64,000 nt of DNA, taken from positions 620,001 to 684,000 of the forward strand of contig NBBA01000007.1 of NCBI GenBank assembly GCA_002794785.1. Reading direction: 5' to 3'. Below are positions 1 through 16,413 of this stretch, piece after piece. Below the pieces are notes generated by a model. That model worked only from the letters and a program-made list of their open reading frames with translations. It made no database searches and was not told the DNA's origin. Position 1 is the first letter of the stretch. Every line of letters starts with the position of its first letter. Position numbers and translations under genes: made by a program. The DNA is from Coniferiporia sulphurascens (taxonomy: Eukaryota > Basidiomycota > Agaricomycetes > Hymenochaetales > Hymenochaetaceae).

Positions 1-76
1 AGCGCTCAGCCAACATGTCCATTAACTGGCTGCCTTCTCATATACAACCAATATCTATTGTCATCTATTCTTCCAG

Positions 77-205
77 GCTGCTGCGCAATTTAATCGGCTC
101 CATCGGCTGGGTCCAATTTGTCGCAGGCATAATGAAATTGATCCCAAGTTGTTGCCATACATCACTGTCTTACAAAAAAGCAGCCTTGAGTCCGCCTTCA
201 GCCGA
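77..205 (+). CDS. Possible internal or near-terminal exon of a gene entering from the left edge
   Basis: This 129-nt stretch is open for 43 codons, is preceded by a good acceptor (TTCTTCCAG) and followed by a good donor (GTAAGT). It could encode a basic peptide containing LHRLGPICRRHNEIDP and LPYITVLQKSSLESAF. There is no start codon in frame, so it would be an exon of a gene whose 5' part lies outside the window. I do not recognise the protein. It could equally be chance, because only one exon is visible and I cannot place the next one with confidence. Confidence 0.22.
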
Positions 206-728
206 GTAAGTGTTAGGCATTGATATTGATAATCGACGCAGGGATCTCCCTGCCCGCTATGCTAAGCGACCCCTGGGCCTCTGGGTACGTTGAAGAGTCT
301 TAATGAGCAGTTATCTTCGCGTTGACTATCAAAATCGCCAAAACCATGGCTGCGCTAAGGGGCTTCAAGGTTTTTGCATCACAGTTCATCCTTCCAAGCA
401 TTCTGGGCTCTAGTTTTGTCGCTTCAAGCCGATGTGCTATTACGTGCGGTTTATTGCGTACAAATGAATGCGGGGTATGCATGCGCAATGTCCTGGCCAC
501 TGGGGCTGCGTGGACCATGCGTATTCTATTCTTGGCTTGCTAACCAGTCCAACACCCAGTGCTGGGCTGCTCCCGTCCAGAGCTCTCAAAGCTGCTACCC
601 GACGGATCGATACTTTGAGTCATGAACACGTCACAGTGCTCTTGTCTCATCTACCACCCAAATACCCTGTCGAACATAATCAGTATCCCGTCACCCCAAG
701 CGAGATAGGAACACGTATAAACGACCAC
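206..728. other. Intergenic, downstream of the ferric reductase
   Basis: No supportable gene. Short open frames exist on both strands but show no family motifs and no consistent splice signals. The stretch lies between the possible left-edge exon and the 3' end of the minus-strand ferric reductase. Confidence 0.4.
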
Positions 729-2962
729 TCACTCTTCATGTATTTCAAGGCCACCGCAAGCGGACCGCAGCTCCGGCTCGATCTCGCGCCCTGCCGCCTG
801 CACATCCTCAGCAAGCTTTGCTGGGCCGCACACGCCGACCGCGACACCGCGCGCGTGCTGCACCGCAGACGTCCGCCGCACGGTCGCGTCTAGCATCCTC
901 GGCAACGCCGGCCGCCCCGCTTGTACCGATAGACTTGGCTCGAGCGACGCGATGTACGCAGACGTACTCGAGTCCTTCTCCATTGGTCTCGCATATGCAC
1001 GGGAACAGAACACGGAGATCTTTAGCAGTACTCCCGGGATCGGCGCGACAGACTCGATCATTGCAGAAAAGGTAGGTATGAGCGGACTCAAGGAGGCTAA
1101 AACAATGTCGCGTGTTCATTTCAAAGTAACTTCATTAACGAAAAGGAGGTACGTACCAACGTCCTGTGTGATCCATATGATATCGATTGACTTGAGCGCG
1201 GATTTGCCCTCGCGCACAGCCGTTACGAGGTTCTCAGCCTGGCTCAACGCGAACGTGACGCCGCTTCCACCAGCGACAAGTACCGCAGCCGAGAAGCTTG
1301 ACATAACCATGTTGCCCAAGCCCCCTAAACGCCCATTTGGTCAGATCTACTATTCGCGAATAAGCCGGGCGCAAAACTCACCGTACGGTCCCTCGACTAT
1401 TACTCGCACATCGCGTTGCGCCTCGTAACCTTCCTCCGATGCATAGTATCCTGCACGGTTTGCAGCCTCGTACAAATTATTTGTCCACCTTCCCGCCTTC
1501 TTCACAAGGAGAACAAGCCCCTGACCGGACGCGGAGTCACTGACATTGGCAATCGTGAACGGATGCGCAACGCTCCATCCAATTCCACCCATTTCCATGG
1601 AGAGCACACGCAGACGCACGTGCTGGCCTGCGCGCCAGCCCTTCCTGATCGTCGGCAGCTCGACTCGGGTGACGCCGAGCTCAGGAATAGTGCTTATGCG
1701 CGCGGTGCACACGCGCGACTTTACAATACGCACGAGGTGATCCAGCACGTAGATTCCCCCGGCGATCAAGACCCAGTTAACACAGCCTGCCTTGTGGTAG
1801 CAAAGCTAAATTGGGGGGATGAAGTTTTAACGTGCGATCAGTTTAACGTGCGATCAGGGCCCAAAATACATCGAAGCAACTTACGGAGGCTAAAAGTAGA
1901 ATGTTCCCAACAACATGCATACTTAAAAAGAGGGGGTACGCCCGGCGACGTATGAAGCCGGCTGAACCGAAATACAACATCTCAAGGCCAATTAAAGACA
2001 CAAGGCCATGGACATTAGAGGACGTCGAAAACTCGGAAGCAAGTGTGCCCGCAAACGCCCATTTATAGACTACGCATTAATTTAGTAGAAGATTTTTTAA
2101 TGTCCTGAATACAGGGAATTCACTTACGATAGCCAACGGCGTGAAGATTCGCAAACACAAAAACTGTTGTGCCAACCCAGCGGTGGAGGAAGTTTAGCTG
2201 TACGCAAATAATTAATTAATTAACTATGCCGAATGGAAGCACACATACTTTTTCGTATCCCATCCCGACCAGCATGCCCACTAGGTTGTTCTTCGTCCCC
2301 AGCGCAATCACAACGGGGATTTGTGAAGTCGCGATCCAACCAAGTCGGACGGCGTCAGTGAGAGGTTCCCCACTTATAATGAATGTGACGGCAATACAGC
2401 TGGCCGTATAAAGCACGAGGAGAATGGACTTCCCCACGGATATTCCCGAGTCGACGGGATACGAGAAGAAGGCGGATAGAGGGTGCAGGAGAGTCGAGAG
2501 CGCAGGGATGTGCGCGGGTGAGTTTATGCGGCGAGGCATTACCGACGCCGCCTTGCCGCCCTTCGAGTAGACGTCGTGTGTAGCGTACGTGTGCGACTGG
2601 CTCGAACTCTTGTCAGCCAGTGTCGCGTCCGTGTTCTGGCGACGGAGACGGGTGGAGGTCGATAGCGCCCTGGACCTTGTCGGGGGCAAGTAACGCGCGC
2701 TAGGGGGTCCCCTTCGCAGGATGAGCCCCTGCATCCATTCCGAGAACCGGGCGATACGGCCTATTAGGCGAGGCAGACCTGCGAGGAAGAAGGCACCAAC
2801 GACACAGAGAAGCGCAATGTCCAGCCAGTAGACGGTAAGCTCATCGGTGTCCATGCCAGGGCTTGCCTTGCTAGCCGTGGCAGCGAGAATTGCGTTAGAA
2901 GTAACGACGTGAACCGATTCAGTGGGGGCGATGAAAGAAGGGGATGCGGTCTCAGAGCCCAT
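729..2962 (-). CDS. Ferric reductase transmembrane component (FRE/NOX superfamily)
   Basis: Six exons join in phase to 642 aa: 2962-2249, 2197-2128, 2069-1885, 1805-1382, 1324-1157 and 1096-729. The family moves electrons from cytosolic NADPH through FAD and two haems to reduce extracellular Fe(III) or Cu(II) at the plasma membrane. The N-terminal exon has a membrane segment and a Ser/Thr-rich loop. The transmembrane core follows with the histidine contexts LNFLHRWVG, ANLHAVGY and SMHVVGN that fit haem ligands. Next come the FAD-binding part (PELGVTRVELPT, GWRAGQHVRLRV, VAHPFTIAN) and the NAD(P)-binding motif VLVAGGSGVTFAL. The C terminus GVAVGVCGP...GGLEIHEE is typical, although the stop comes right after HEE, a few residues before the usual end. 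The first donor is GTATGT and the others are also consensus. The specific substrate cannot be told from sequence. Confidence 0.93.
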
Positions 2963-3726
2963 CCCGAGAACAAAGGTTGGTGTCTTTGAAAAGGGCGAGA
3001 AAACGGCAAAAGAGCAAAGCAGAGAAAAGAGCGGACCAGAGAGCGGAACAAGACGTGTGCAGACTAAAGAGCGAGTAGGTTCAAATGAGGGTCAGAACGC
3101 GCAGAGGACGCGGATGTTATATGCCAGAAGGCCACAGTGAGGACATGGTTGTAAGAGCACGAGGTGTCCTCGGGGGGAGGTGAGACGGTGCAATCATAAG
3201 CAACTGCATTGTTTGCCGAGATCCTATTTTCAGCGCCCTCTTTGTGTTTCCATCTTCTGTTTTTGTTTTTCCCGAAACGCAAAGGCACAAGTGGCAATCT
3301 TCACCCTTATCCGCAGCAAGCCACGTACTTACAGTATATCGGCTGGTTGTCAAGTAAACCATCGACCATTGTACCTCAGGCTTAGCACAAGCTGAGCCAG
3401 CTGGACGCGTTAGTACCGGACGTGCTGTTGTATGCGATACTTATTGTTGTTGTCGAGGTCGAGCGCCTGAGGCCGATGGCTGCCGGAGGGATGTCGACGC
3501 CGACTCGGACGCGGCCGCCGCTCACACGCGAGAAAAGGGGAATTTAATTAATTAATTTTCACACGGTCCTTTTCCACACACGCGTTCCGCAAACCTAATT
3601 TTAGCCCACCCTTGGTTTGCATTTCTTCTCTTAGCAAAAATCTATGATTTGACAATTGGTTCCCTCTATTATACTAGCAAACTAACATCCGCCTAGAAGC
3701 GCAACAAAACAACGGCCTCAAACTCT
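2963..3726. promoter_or_regulatory. Promoter region of the ferric reductase / 3' flank of aro1
   Basis: This 764-nt gap separates the start of the minus-strand ferric reductase from the stop of the minus-strand AROM gene. It must hold the ferric reductase promoter and the aro1 3'UTR. A TTAATTAATTAA tract lies near 3544-3557. I could not pick out a convincing iron-responsive GATA-type element, so regulation is not assigned. Confidence 0.4.
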
Positions 3727-8728
<5,002 letters not shown>

Positions 8729-9153
8729 GCTGAACGTGAAGCCACTGCTGCAGACAATGGTGAAGACGGCGGGAGCGAGTGATGGTGCAAGTACTTATAT
8801 CTTTTTAGGGCCGATTGGTCCGAAGACGGTTACCACGATGTTAGCCCGTGTGTTCCTTCAGTCCAGTCCCGAGGCGAAGCTCGCCAGCTCACAAAGATGC
8901 GTGCTGCTCGCAATTTCTTGGGCGTCCAGGGTAAATGAACGTGCATTGGTTATCGTGTTTGCGCTTAAGGTCTCAACACAGTTGCGGTCGGCCGCTGTAT
9001 GCGCCTCAGACGTCAGCGCTTTTCCGTTTTAGGAAGGTTGCTCTGCCCTGCAGAAGCCCAAGACGACAACGGCCGCTGTGCCCGGCAACATCGTAAGGCA
9101 GAATGGCATACTGAATGTAGTATAACATAAATAATCATGCATACAAAAAAAGC
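8729..9153. promoter_or_regulatory. aro1 promoter region
   Basis: A 425-nt gap between the aro1 start and the stop of the next minus-strand gene (DUF6533 copy A). No clear element could be assigned by eye. The open frame at 8709-9032 on the plus strand overlaps the aro1 start and has no recognisable domain. Confidence 0.4.
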
Positions 9154-11131
9154 CTATAGCTCCCCGTCCATCGCCACCTGTGCTTCCGCGAACTCATCGG
9201 AACCAACTGAGCCTGGCGGACCCATGTTCGTCATGGCTAGCGTTTCCTGCGGAGAGAAGGTTAGGGCAACAAGACTTAAGGCGGCGGCAGCCTGATCTGA
9301 AAAATCAACCGCTCCAAAATCCGACATCTCTAGAAGCGTTTAGGAGAAACATACCCGAAGAAAGGTCAGCATTTGCACGACGTAAACGGAGCAGTAGCCG
9401 TGTGCAAAGTATACTATGCAAGCTCGTCTGGGTTCTGCACATGTGTTGGCGAAGTTAGCTGTTATTTTGACAAGGGACGGCAGGGCAAAGCGTACGCGAG
9501 CAGAAAGAAAGAGATACTGTCCTAGAAAACTGACAGTGAGAGCCCGCACACGTACGTGTCTTAAGAGCTAAACTTACCGATGCGAGTTTGATGAAAAGCA
9601 CGTTCACCAGTGTAGCGGCTGACGGCTCCGTGCTTCAGATTCTTCGAAGTGGGATGAGAGCGAAAAGTCAACTCACACATGATGCATGAGCAGTATAGCA
9701 GACCTTAAATCATAAATATGATTAGCATCAATACTCGGCGGCCGATAAAGACATCATTTACCATCTTGCAGCAGGACTGTCATCAGTGTCGAGGATGGCT
9801 GTTTACCTGCGTACGATAATAAGATTAGTCGATGGTCAGCGCTTACTATGAACCATCTGTATACATACGATACGAAGCCGTTTTCCACAATGTGAGTGAA
9901 AAGATGGCTAAAAGGACAATTCAACAAGTATAATAGCTTGCATGCAGCACATAAAACGCACCCGCTTCGGTAAAACATAAGCTCAATGTTGCGATCCACT
10001 CTATTCTATTAGGGAAAGATATTAGGCAGCCTGTATAAGGTATCTTGGTATCAATTACTGCGAGAACGGTCAGCAACTAGAAAATAGGAAATCAACACAC
10101 GAAAGGCTAGCTTACCAACTGAGGAGTCCAGGTAAATGACTGTTATGGCAAAGTTGGCTAATATCATCGGCTGAGGGAAGTTATCGCATGTAATCAGGTG
10201 GGTCGTACGTGAGTTCAGTCGTACTCCTTACGATGAGAAGACCCGCTAAAAACATCGCAATAGTCCTACTTTGTTGCCAAATCGTATACAGGCGAACGGC
10301 GAAAATGACTGGGAATATAGTGAGCCCGCCGTTCGTCGTTTCTTTTGAGTATGTACCGGAGACACACCTTCCGCAAAGATGACACCTGCGTAAGAAAGAA
10401 CTAGATAAAGTAGGAAATATGTAATTACATCATTAAGCTGATACTAGCCTTAGACCACGGTGGTAAGAAAACCTCACGGCCTACGACAAAAACTCCCGGT
10501 TTGCATAGCTATGCATGTGAGGGTGAGTTTGTTTCGAGAACTTAGTCAATAAAGAGGTTTTTGAACCTGTTCCATGTTTCCACTGAACGTGACAAAAACT
10601 GAGTAATGGAATTAATTTAGTCCAAACTCACCCGCAAAACAGAAGTATACATACGGTAGAGGTTACCGGAACTGACAACGAAAGGGATGTATCGGTTGAG
10701 TACGATTATCATTTTGACGAAGGACATCCTAGACGGCCAAACTAGCCATATCTAAAACGCGTGCAATAATAGCAATATTAAAACTAGAAAGAGTAACGAG
10801 ATGGATGATGACGGGGCTCACCTCATCGTCGAGTGTCAACAGGTACTCATAAACCTACGTACGTTCGATTTATAGTCAGGTGAATGGGAACAACTCTCCA
10901 CAAAGGGGAAGAGGCCCACAGTCAGGGTCAAGAGGGCGACTAAATAGGCAGGGAGTTAGAAATTAGAATGAAGTCGAGAATGTCCAATTATTGAAAGGCG
11001 GAATCGTACTTGTATTATACTGCACAGCGTTTGTGTCAATGTAAGGGTGAGGGTGTAGCAAGAGGGAAACCGCTGCGCACCTGCACTACCGACAAGTCGT
11101 AGACAGCACTAGACAGTTCCGCGGGCAACAT
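9154..11131 (-). CDS. DUF6533-family seven-transmembrane protein, copy A
   Basis: A minus-strand gene of many tiny exons. The first four are secure by phase: 11131-11081 (MLPAELSSAVYDLSVVQ), 11019-11010 (10 nt), 10939-10920 (20 nt) and 10854-10822. The fifth starts at 10751. They yield the DUF6533 signature: QYNTIALLTLTVYEYLLTLD followed by DEIWLVWPSR and IVLNRYIPF. Later exons give AGVIFAE, VIFAVRLYTIW, TGCLISFPNRIEW, SSTLMTVLLQDG and SLHSILCTRLLLRLRRAN, the last being the usual family C-terminal segment. The final exon ends at a TAG at 9154-9156 after MDGEL. Exons between about 10600 and 9900 are placed only roughly. DUF6533 proteins are hydrophobic, of unknown function, and expanded in Agaricomycetes. 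Copy B at 14.1-16.0 kb has the same exon pattern. Confidence 0.75.
11010..11019 (-). other. 10-nt microexon of DUF6533 copy A
   Basis: The ten bases between a CTGTGCAG acceptor and a GTACGA donor supply Tyr-Asn-Thr plus one base to the frame. Without them the phase between exon 1 and the 20-nt exon 3 fails. The homologous ten bases in copy B are also flanked by AG and GT. Confidence 0.65.
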
Positions 11132-11292
11132 CTGGATTGCTTTTCTCCGCGAATCCACTGCCTATATCCGAGGTGGGGAGTATGAGGGTCAAGATATGCA
11201 TTTAGCATACTTTATAAAGGGGCTGCGAGGACACTGAAATTCCGTGTTCTCTGATAACTCTTTACTGCGTGAAGAATTCAGCTCCATAATGA

Positions 11293-11517
11293 TCAACTCG
11301 GCGGCTTGTTCTTTGGGGCTGGCTTCGGATTCGTTGAGATTTGATTGGCTTTTAGATTATGAATTGTCAGGTCTGCAGATATTGACGCCCGCGAAGGACG
11401 TGCAACGTTATTATTAGAGTCAATAATAACGAAGACTTGCTCGCCAACAGACGCTGAAGGAACGGAGGAGGGAAAGGATAGGGCAAATCCCGAAAAATCA
11501 GATGTCGGTTCTGGCAT
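11293..11517 (-). CDS. C-terminal fragment of an unrecognised gene in block A
   Basis: An open frame ending in a tail with NNVARPSRASI and NPKPAPKNKPPS before a TGA. The equivalent place in block B (16171-16413) ends with NNAGPSRTST and GPKPVTKVH, so the tails are homologous and the pair probably represents the 3' end of a duplicated gene on the minus strand. I could not assemble its upstream exons or name a family. It sits just upstream of the DUF6533 start, about 160 nt away. Confidence 0.3.
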   Translation of the reverse strand: MPEPTSDFSGFALSFPSSVPSASVGEQVFVIIDSNNNVARPSRASISADLTIHNLKANQISTNPKPAPKNKPPS

Positions 11518-14100
11518 ATTGGGAGAACTTCACGATCCGCTTCTATAAAGTAGTTACGTTGGGTGTGTTGGAAGACGCGTGAAACAAATCTTCCGTATGC
11601 GAAGAAAAATAGACGAGGACCGTGTAAACGTCGCCGGGGCCTGGGTTTCCTTGCGAGGAAAATCGTAGGCATGTAATCTCCGTCTTGTTGGGACATTGTA
11701 TGTGTGAGATTCTGGGCCTGCTTTGTGGTTTTCGTAATCATGTGCCAAAATTCCGCACAGCCATCTATGCTGTTCAATACCTAGGGTCGGTACTGGTGAG
11801 CTGCAGAGCAGCTAAGGGACGCGAAGAGGTATGCCTAGGGTACTGGTTTAACCAGACGAGCGAGAATGGAACGAATCAGTGCGTGCATTAAGACGAGCCC
11901 CGTGTACCTTTTCTAAACACAAGCCCGTCTCAGTGGCCTATTGATCTCGCCGTTCGGCTAACCACTTAGCACGGACCCATCAACATGCTGGTCAGTATAG
12001 CTCAGGAAACAGGTTCCAGACAGCTACCCGGCGGGGTGGCCTTAAGACCTTTTAGCAAATCGCTTCGCTGCCTCCGGATGTTTTCCATGTGTCTACACAT
12101 GCCCTATTTTGCGGTGATTTCGAGGTGCCGCTCCATCTGAAGTCATTTTTGGAAGAGTCCGAGGCATCATTGAGCGTAAATCGGCAGCCAGACCCGGAAG
12201 TTTATTAGATGCTGTGGACGACTTATGCAGGAACACTTTAGCATTATAACCCCGGTCAAACGACAGCAATGCGCAATATTAGTAACGGAATGATCCGGAT
12301 CGGTTTTGAGTCGTTCTCCGGAGTTCGACGCCGTCGAAACTGAGTTGGTAGAGTAAAGTCGTAAAACGACGTAGGTGGGTATTCTGGAAAAATCCCCAGG
12401 GTCAGACATAACACGATGATGTGGCAGAAAACAGGATTTTTGTCCATATACTGCGAAAGGAACGTACAAAAATACTTTTGAAGAGTGGTTGGTTTTCTTA
12501 TCGATTCCCGTATAGCGGTCAATCGCTAACTAACCGACTTCTGACCCGTCTTTCAGAGCTCTATTGCGAGTCTCGTGTGGGGTACCAAGTCCCATCACTC
12601 AGAAGTCCCCGAAAGCGTTGAATCTTGCATTTTCGGGACTGTCCGTCACGAAACTCATACTTTCCTACCATTTCCTACTCTTTTGTAAACGTCGTTCATC
12701 GTCAGTCTCCGTTTGTATCGCTATGCACTTGTTCGGCTCCATCCTGGGTTGATCCAAACGGGGTTACGCAAGCTTCACGAATAAGCACCGGATGAACTTG
12801 CTGAGCTATATACCTATGCTTGCTTTAATAAACAGACATGGGCAAAAAGAAGCAAATATATATAGCACCGATATCCGGATGGTTGCCAGCCAGTCTCGAA
12901 GTCCTGATTGAGCACATTCGCAAGCTCGTAAGTTCTGATAAAGACATGATTCCCATAATACTCCTGTTTCAACGTACCGACTTTGCAGCCTAGCCCTTCT
13001 ATTCTCCCTTGTTTTTTGCTAAAGTACTTTGGCTGCATCCCGGTTCTCCCAAACATTTGCTGGTTACCTGGCGAGAAAAGGGGACGAACCGGCTAATTGA
13101 TTATCACCGGTGCTGTACATCATCAGCTCGAGGCCACATGATTCTCGAGCTTAAACAGCTCTGTGATCATTTTAAGTGGCGGCGAATCGGAGAATTGCGC
13201 GAAACGTTGTTAGTGTAGCGTAATCGCGGCTTTGTAGGTTGGATAGAGCTAAAAACGGCATGAAAGATTTCTTCGCGCCTTTTTGTTCCTTAATTAGTCT
13301 CGAATGCCACATTTCTATTTGGGACTCCGGCCCAAACGAAGCTTGTATCACCTTACGTAAATACTCTCGTATGGCCCCTATTGCAAAAGGACCCCTCCTC
13401 GCTTCCACTTAACTCAATTACTGCAGGAGAAAAAATCACGAATGTGCTCAATGCTCTATTACAAGCGTCTAGATTGGCTTTATGACAAAATATTGCGTTG
13501 CCGCTAAGTCACTGTCAAATTACCCCGTTTTTGTGATGAAGATGGACTTTTGGAAGGCTGTTAGCTTGCACGGTAAATATTTGCATTGGCAGTTTTTTCG
13601 TGAAGTCATACTCGGTGTTCCGGTTTGAGCGTATACTGTGGCGTACAAGGGAGAGCATAATGTCCGAAGAGTGACAAAAGATGACATAGTGCACCTGGCA
13701 TTGCACCCACTTTGTAATTAACGCTAGGCTATGTAATGCCCAATCCATCGGAGAGTCAAAAATAGCATGACAGTCCATCTCGTACTTGTAAGGGTCCCGG
13801 GATACTATTAGCTTGTAAACCGGCACCCAAACTCCTGGAGGAGATGGCAAATGCACGTGGCTCCCTGCATGTTAGATATGAGTAATTATTATCAAAATGT
13901 TGGTGCGTGGAAGTAATATACGAAGTTTTATAATAGGGGTCGCACAATGATAAGTTAATTGAGAAGACGATGCCTCGGACTGTACATGCAGTACGTTCTG
14001 CGTTCTACTACAAAGTATGTGTAATTACAAGTATTCGCATGAAAGTTGTCGAGGGATATGTTCATCTCCTTTGTATTCTTATGAGTTCATCAGAAAGTAG
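11518..14100. other. Upstream part of tandem block A; no confident gene
   Basis: Contains scattered open frames, for example 12522-12256 (minus; includes YFCTFLSQYMDKNPVF) and 13856-13515 (minus; GVWVPVYKLIVSRDPYKYE). None can be assigned to a family. A short stretch, CTTCACGAATAAGCACC at about 12776, recurs at about 17576 in block B. The 13.5-13.95 kb part belongs to a diverged repeat also seen near 33.9 kb and more weakly near 50.5 kb. Probably decayed genes or transposon remnants. Confidence 0.4.
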
Positions 14101-16035
14101 TCAGTGGTATTGCCTCCCGCGAGGAAAAGGTGGGGGATCGAGATGTATGGTGCTTATTTGGCCTGTAAAGGGGAGAAGTATCGCGCGCTCGTAAATATCC
14201 GATATTTTTAACAAATTCAATGAGAACGTACCCGGTGGATCGGATTCGTTAACACGACGCAGGTGAAGTAAGAGTCGCGTGGAAAGTATACTATGCAGAA
14301 CCGCCTGTGTCCTGATTATACAAGTCAGACTATTCGTGAGTTTGGCGGACAAGGCGTGTACACACGTGAGGAGGAGATAGGGGTTGCGATCCTAAGAGGA
14401 ATTCAGTGTTAGCACCTGAAACATTCGCTCTCGTATTTTACGGATTCTGCTTACCGAGGCAAGGTTAACGAAAAAGTGCATTTACAAGCGTGGCGCCTGA
14501 TGATTCTCCTTCAAGCCTCCCGTAACTCATAAAAGCGACAAAAATGTCTTACACATAATACACGAACAATAGAAAATACCTTTAATAGCAAGTGGGTTAA
14601 CAAACAACTCGTGGAAAAATTCCGTGAGAGCACTTGCCGTCCTGCACCATGACTGGCAGTAACTTGGGAACTAGGAGTGCTGAGACTGATTGATTACCTA
14701 CACTCTGAAGTTAGCTAGTGTCTCTTTGGTCATGAGTGAATTATATGCAAACGTTGTGAAGCCCATCCCAAAATTATTAGTAAAAGGACGGCTGAAAGGC
14801 ATATCTAAGCTGGTAGAATGGCGTTTCATGCAATTAATGAAAAACGTACTCGCTTCGGTAAAAAACAAAACTAGTAATGCGACTTGCTCTATCCTGTTAG
14901 GAAAGGATATCAAGCAGTTTGCATGGAATATTTCGGCGCTGTTGGCTGCAAAGGTGGTCAAGCTGCTGGAGAAAAATAGCCAAGGTTGAGAATACAAGGA
15001 ATTGACTGACCAATGGAGGAGTTCAGGTAAATTATTGTGATAACAAAGCAGGTCATTAGTGCAGGCTAGAGTGAGGGTTGTCATTCCGTTCTGGGAGGTC
15101 ATCCTATCAATCAGTTGAATGCGCCTCACCACGAGAAGGACGACCAGGACGACCAAGACTGATTTTCTCCGCCCCCAGATTACGGATACACGGATGGCGA
15201 AAATCACTGGAAATGTCGTCAGAGCGCCAATCGCAACGCATAAATGAGACTCAGTGGACATACGTTCCGCAAAGACGACACCTGCATAACTAAGGACTGG
15301 AGAGAGTAGGAAACGGGCAGTTACGGGAATGAGTTGATACCAACCTTGGGCCATGACGGAAACAAGAACTCACGGCCTAATAAAATAACTCCGGGTTTAC
15401 AGAGCTATGCGGAGGTGAGCCGGGCGCGGGATCCTATGACCAGCAAAATGACGTTTTTGACCTGTTCGAAGCTCTCATCGTACCAGACATAAACTGAAGA
15501 GCGCTCCTAATTAGCTCGATCGTAGTCTTTGAGATAGAACTATACATACCTAGGAAATCTCCAAAAGTGATTATAAAAGGGAGGTACCGGTTAAACATAA
15601 AAAGGATCTTTACAATGGATAGCCGAGACGGCCACACCAATCGCATCTTATAAATTATATAAATTGGGATTTAGCACGGAATCAAAGACAAGAGGTACAA
15701 AAACGAAACCAGATACTCACCTCATCATCGACCGTCAACAGGTACTCATAAATCTAATTTAACACGGAGCTAAGCGAACCTGAACAGCCCAGCGCAAGCG
15801 GACGAAGCATACGTTAAGAGTTACGATAGCAACTGTAATGGCAACAAGTCAGCCTGATGTCAAGAACGGGGATGCCGGCTAATGACAATAAAAATGGAAA
15901 TACCTGTGTTGTACTGCGGAGTAAGGTGTGTTTATTGATGTGTAGGAAGGGAAAAGTGGTAGAGCTTGGGGAGCGGAAGCACACCTGCACGGCTGACAAG
16001 TCGAAAGCAGTATCAAACAACTCTTCCGCAGACAT
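14101..16035 (-). CDS. DUF6533-family seven-transmembrane protein, copy B
   Basis: Paralogue of copy A with the same architecture. Exons 1-4 are 16035-15985 (MSAEELFDTAFDLSAVQ), 15913-15904 (10 nt), 15832-15813 (20 nt) and 15753-15721; exon 5 starts at 15646. Joined, they give QYNTVAIVTLNIYEYLLTVD, then DEMRLVWPSRLSIVK and ILFMFNRYLPF. Downstream exons give SYAGVVFAE, VIFAIRVSVIWGRR, ALMTCFVITIIYLNSSIG, SFPNRIEQVALL and VLHSILSTRLLLHLRRVN. The end is a TGA at 14101-14103. A possible 57-nt last intron is also open in frame. Exact borders between 15.5 and 14.4 kb are uncertain, and I cannot exclude decay there. Function of the family is unknown; the segments suggest an integral membrane protein. 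Confidence 0.72.
15904..15913 (-). other. 10-nt microexon of DUF6533 copy B
   Basis: Homologous to 11010-11019. It encodes the same Tyr-Asn-Thr plus one base, with a TCCGCAG acceptor before it and a GTATTT donor after it. Sequence differs from copy A at silent positions, which argues that the tripeptide is under selection. Confidence 0.65.
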
Positions 16036-16170
16036 CTTGACTGAATTTTTCGTGGGCAGGGACAGTGTAGTATGTGGGGGACGAAGATGAGCAAACCAGT
16101 GGACGCCTTTATATAAGTGCTACGGAACCACAGTTATTCTTCACATTTGTTCCATGCTTGTGTGCGGTGC

Positions 16171-16413
16171 TTAGTTCGGCTCCATACCGGCCCAGTTGGA
16201 CGAATGCACCTTTGTGACTGGCTTGGGCCCGGTTACAGGTGGTTGTTTCTTGGTCAGGAGTGTTGACGTTCGCGAAGGACCTGCATTATTCATCCTGAGG
16301 TAGCAAGCTGTGTTCACTAGTAGATACCATATGAGAAAAAAATAAGGTATATGTGGGGAAGTTCCAAGATTATTCCGGAACATCGGCTTTGTATTCTGCG
16401 AGGTTTGTGCCAA
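16171..16413 (-). CDS. C-terminal fragment of an unrecognised gene in block B
   Basis: Counterpart of 11293-11517. The shared parts are NNxxPSRxS and a PKP-containing tail. The upstream frame LLVNTACYLRMNNAGPSR differs from block A, so one or both may be decayed. No family assignment. Confidence 0.28.
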   Translation of the reverse strand: MAQTSQNTKPMFRNNLGTSPHIPYFFLIWYLLVNTACYLRMNNAGPSRTSTLLTKKQPPVTGPKPVTKVHSSNWAGMEPN

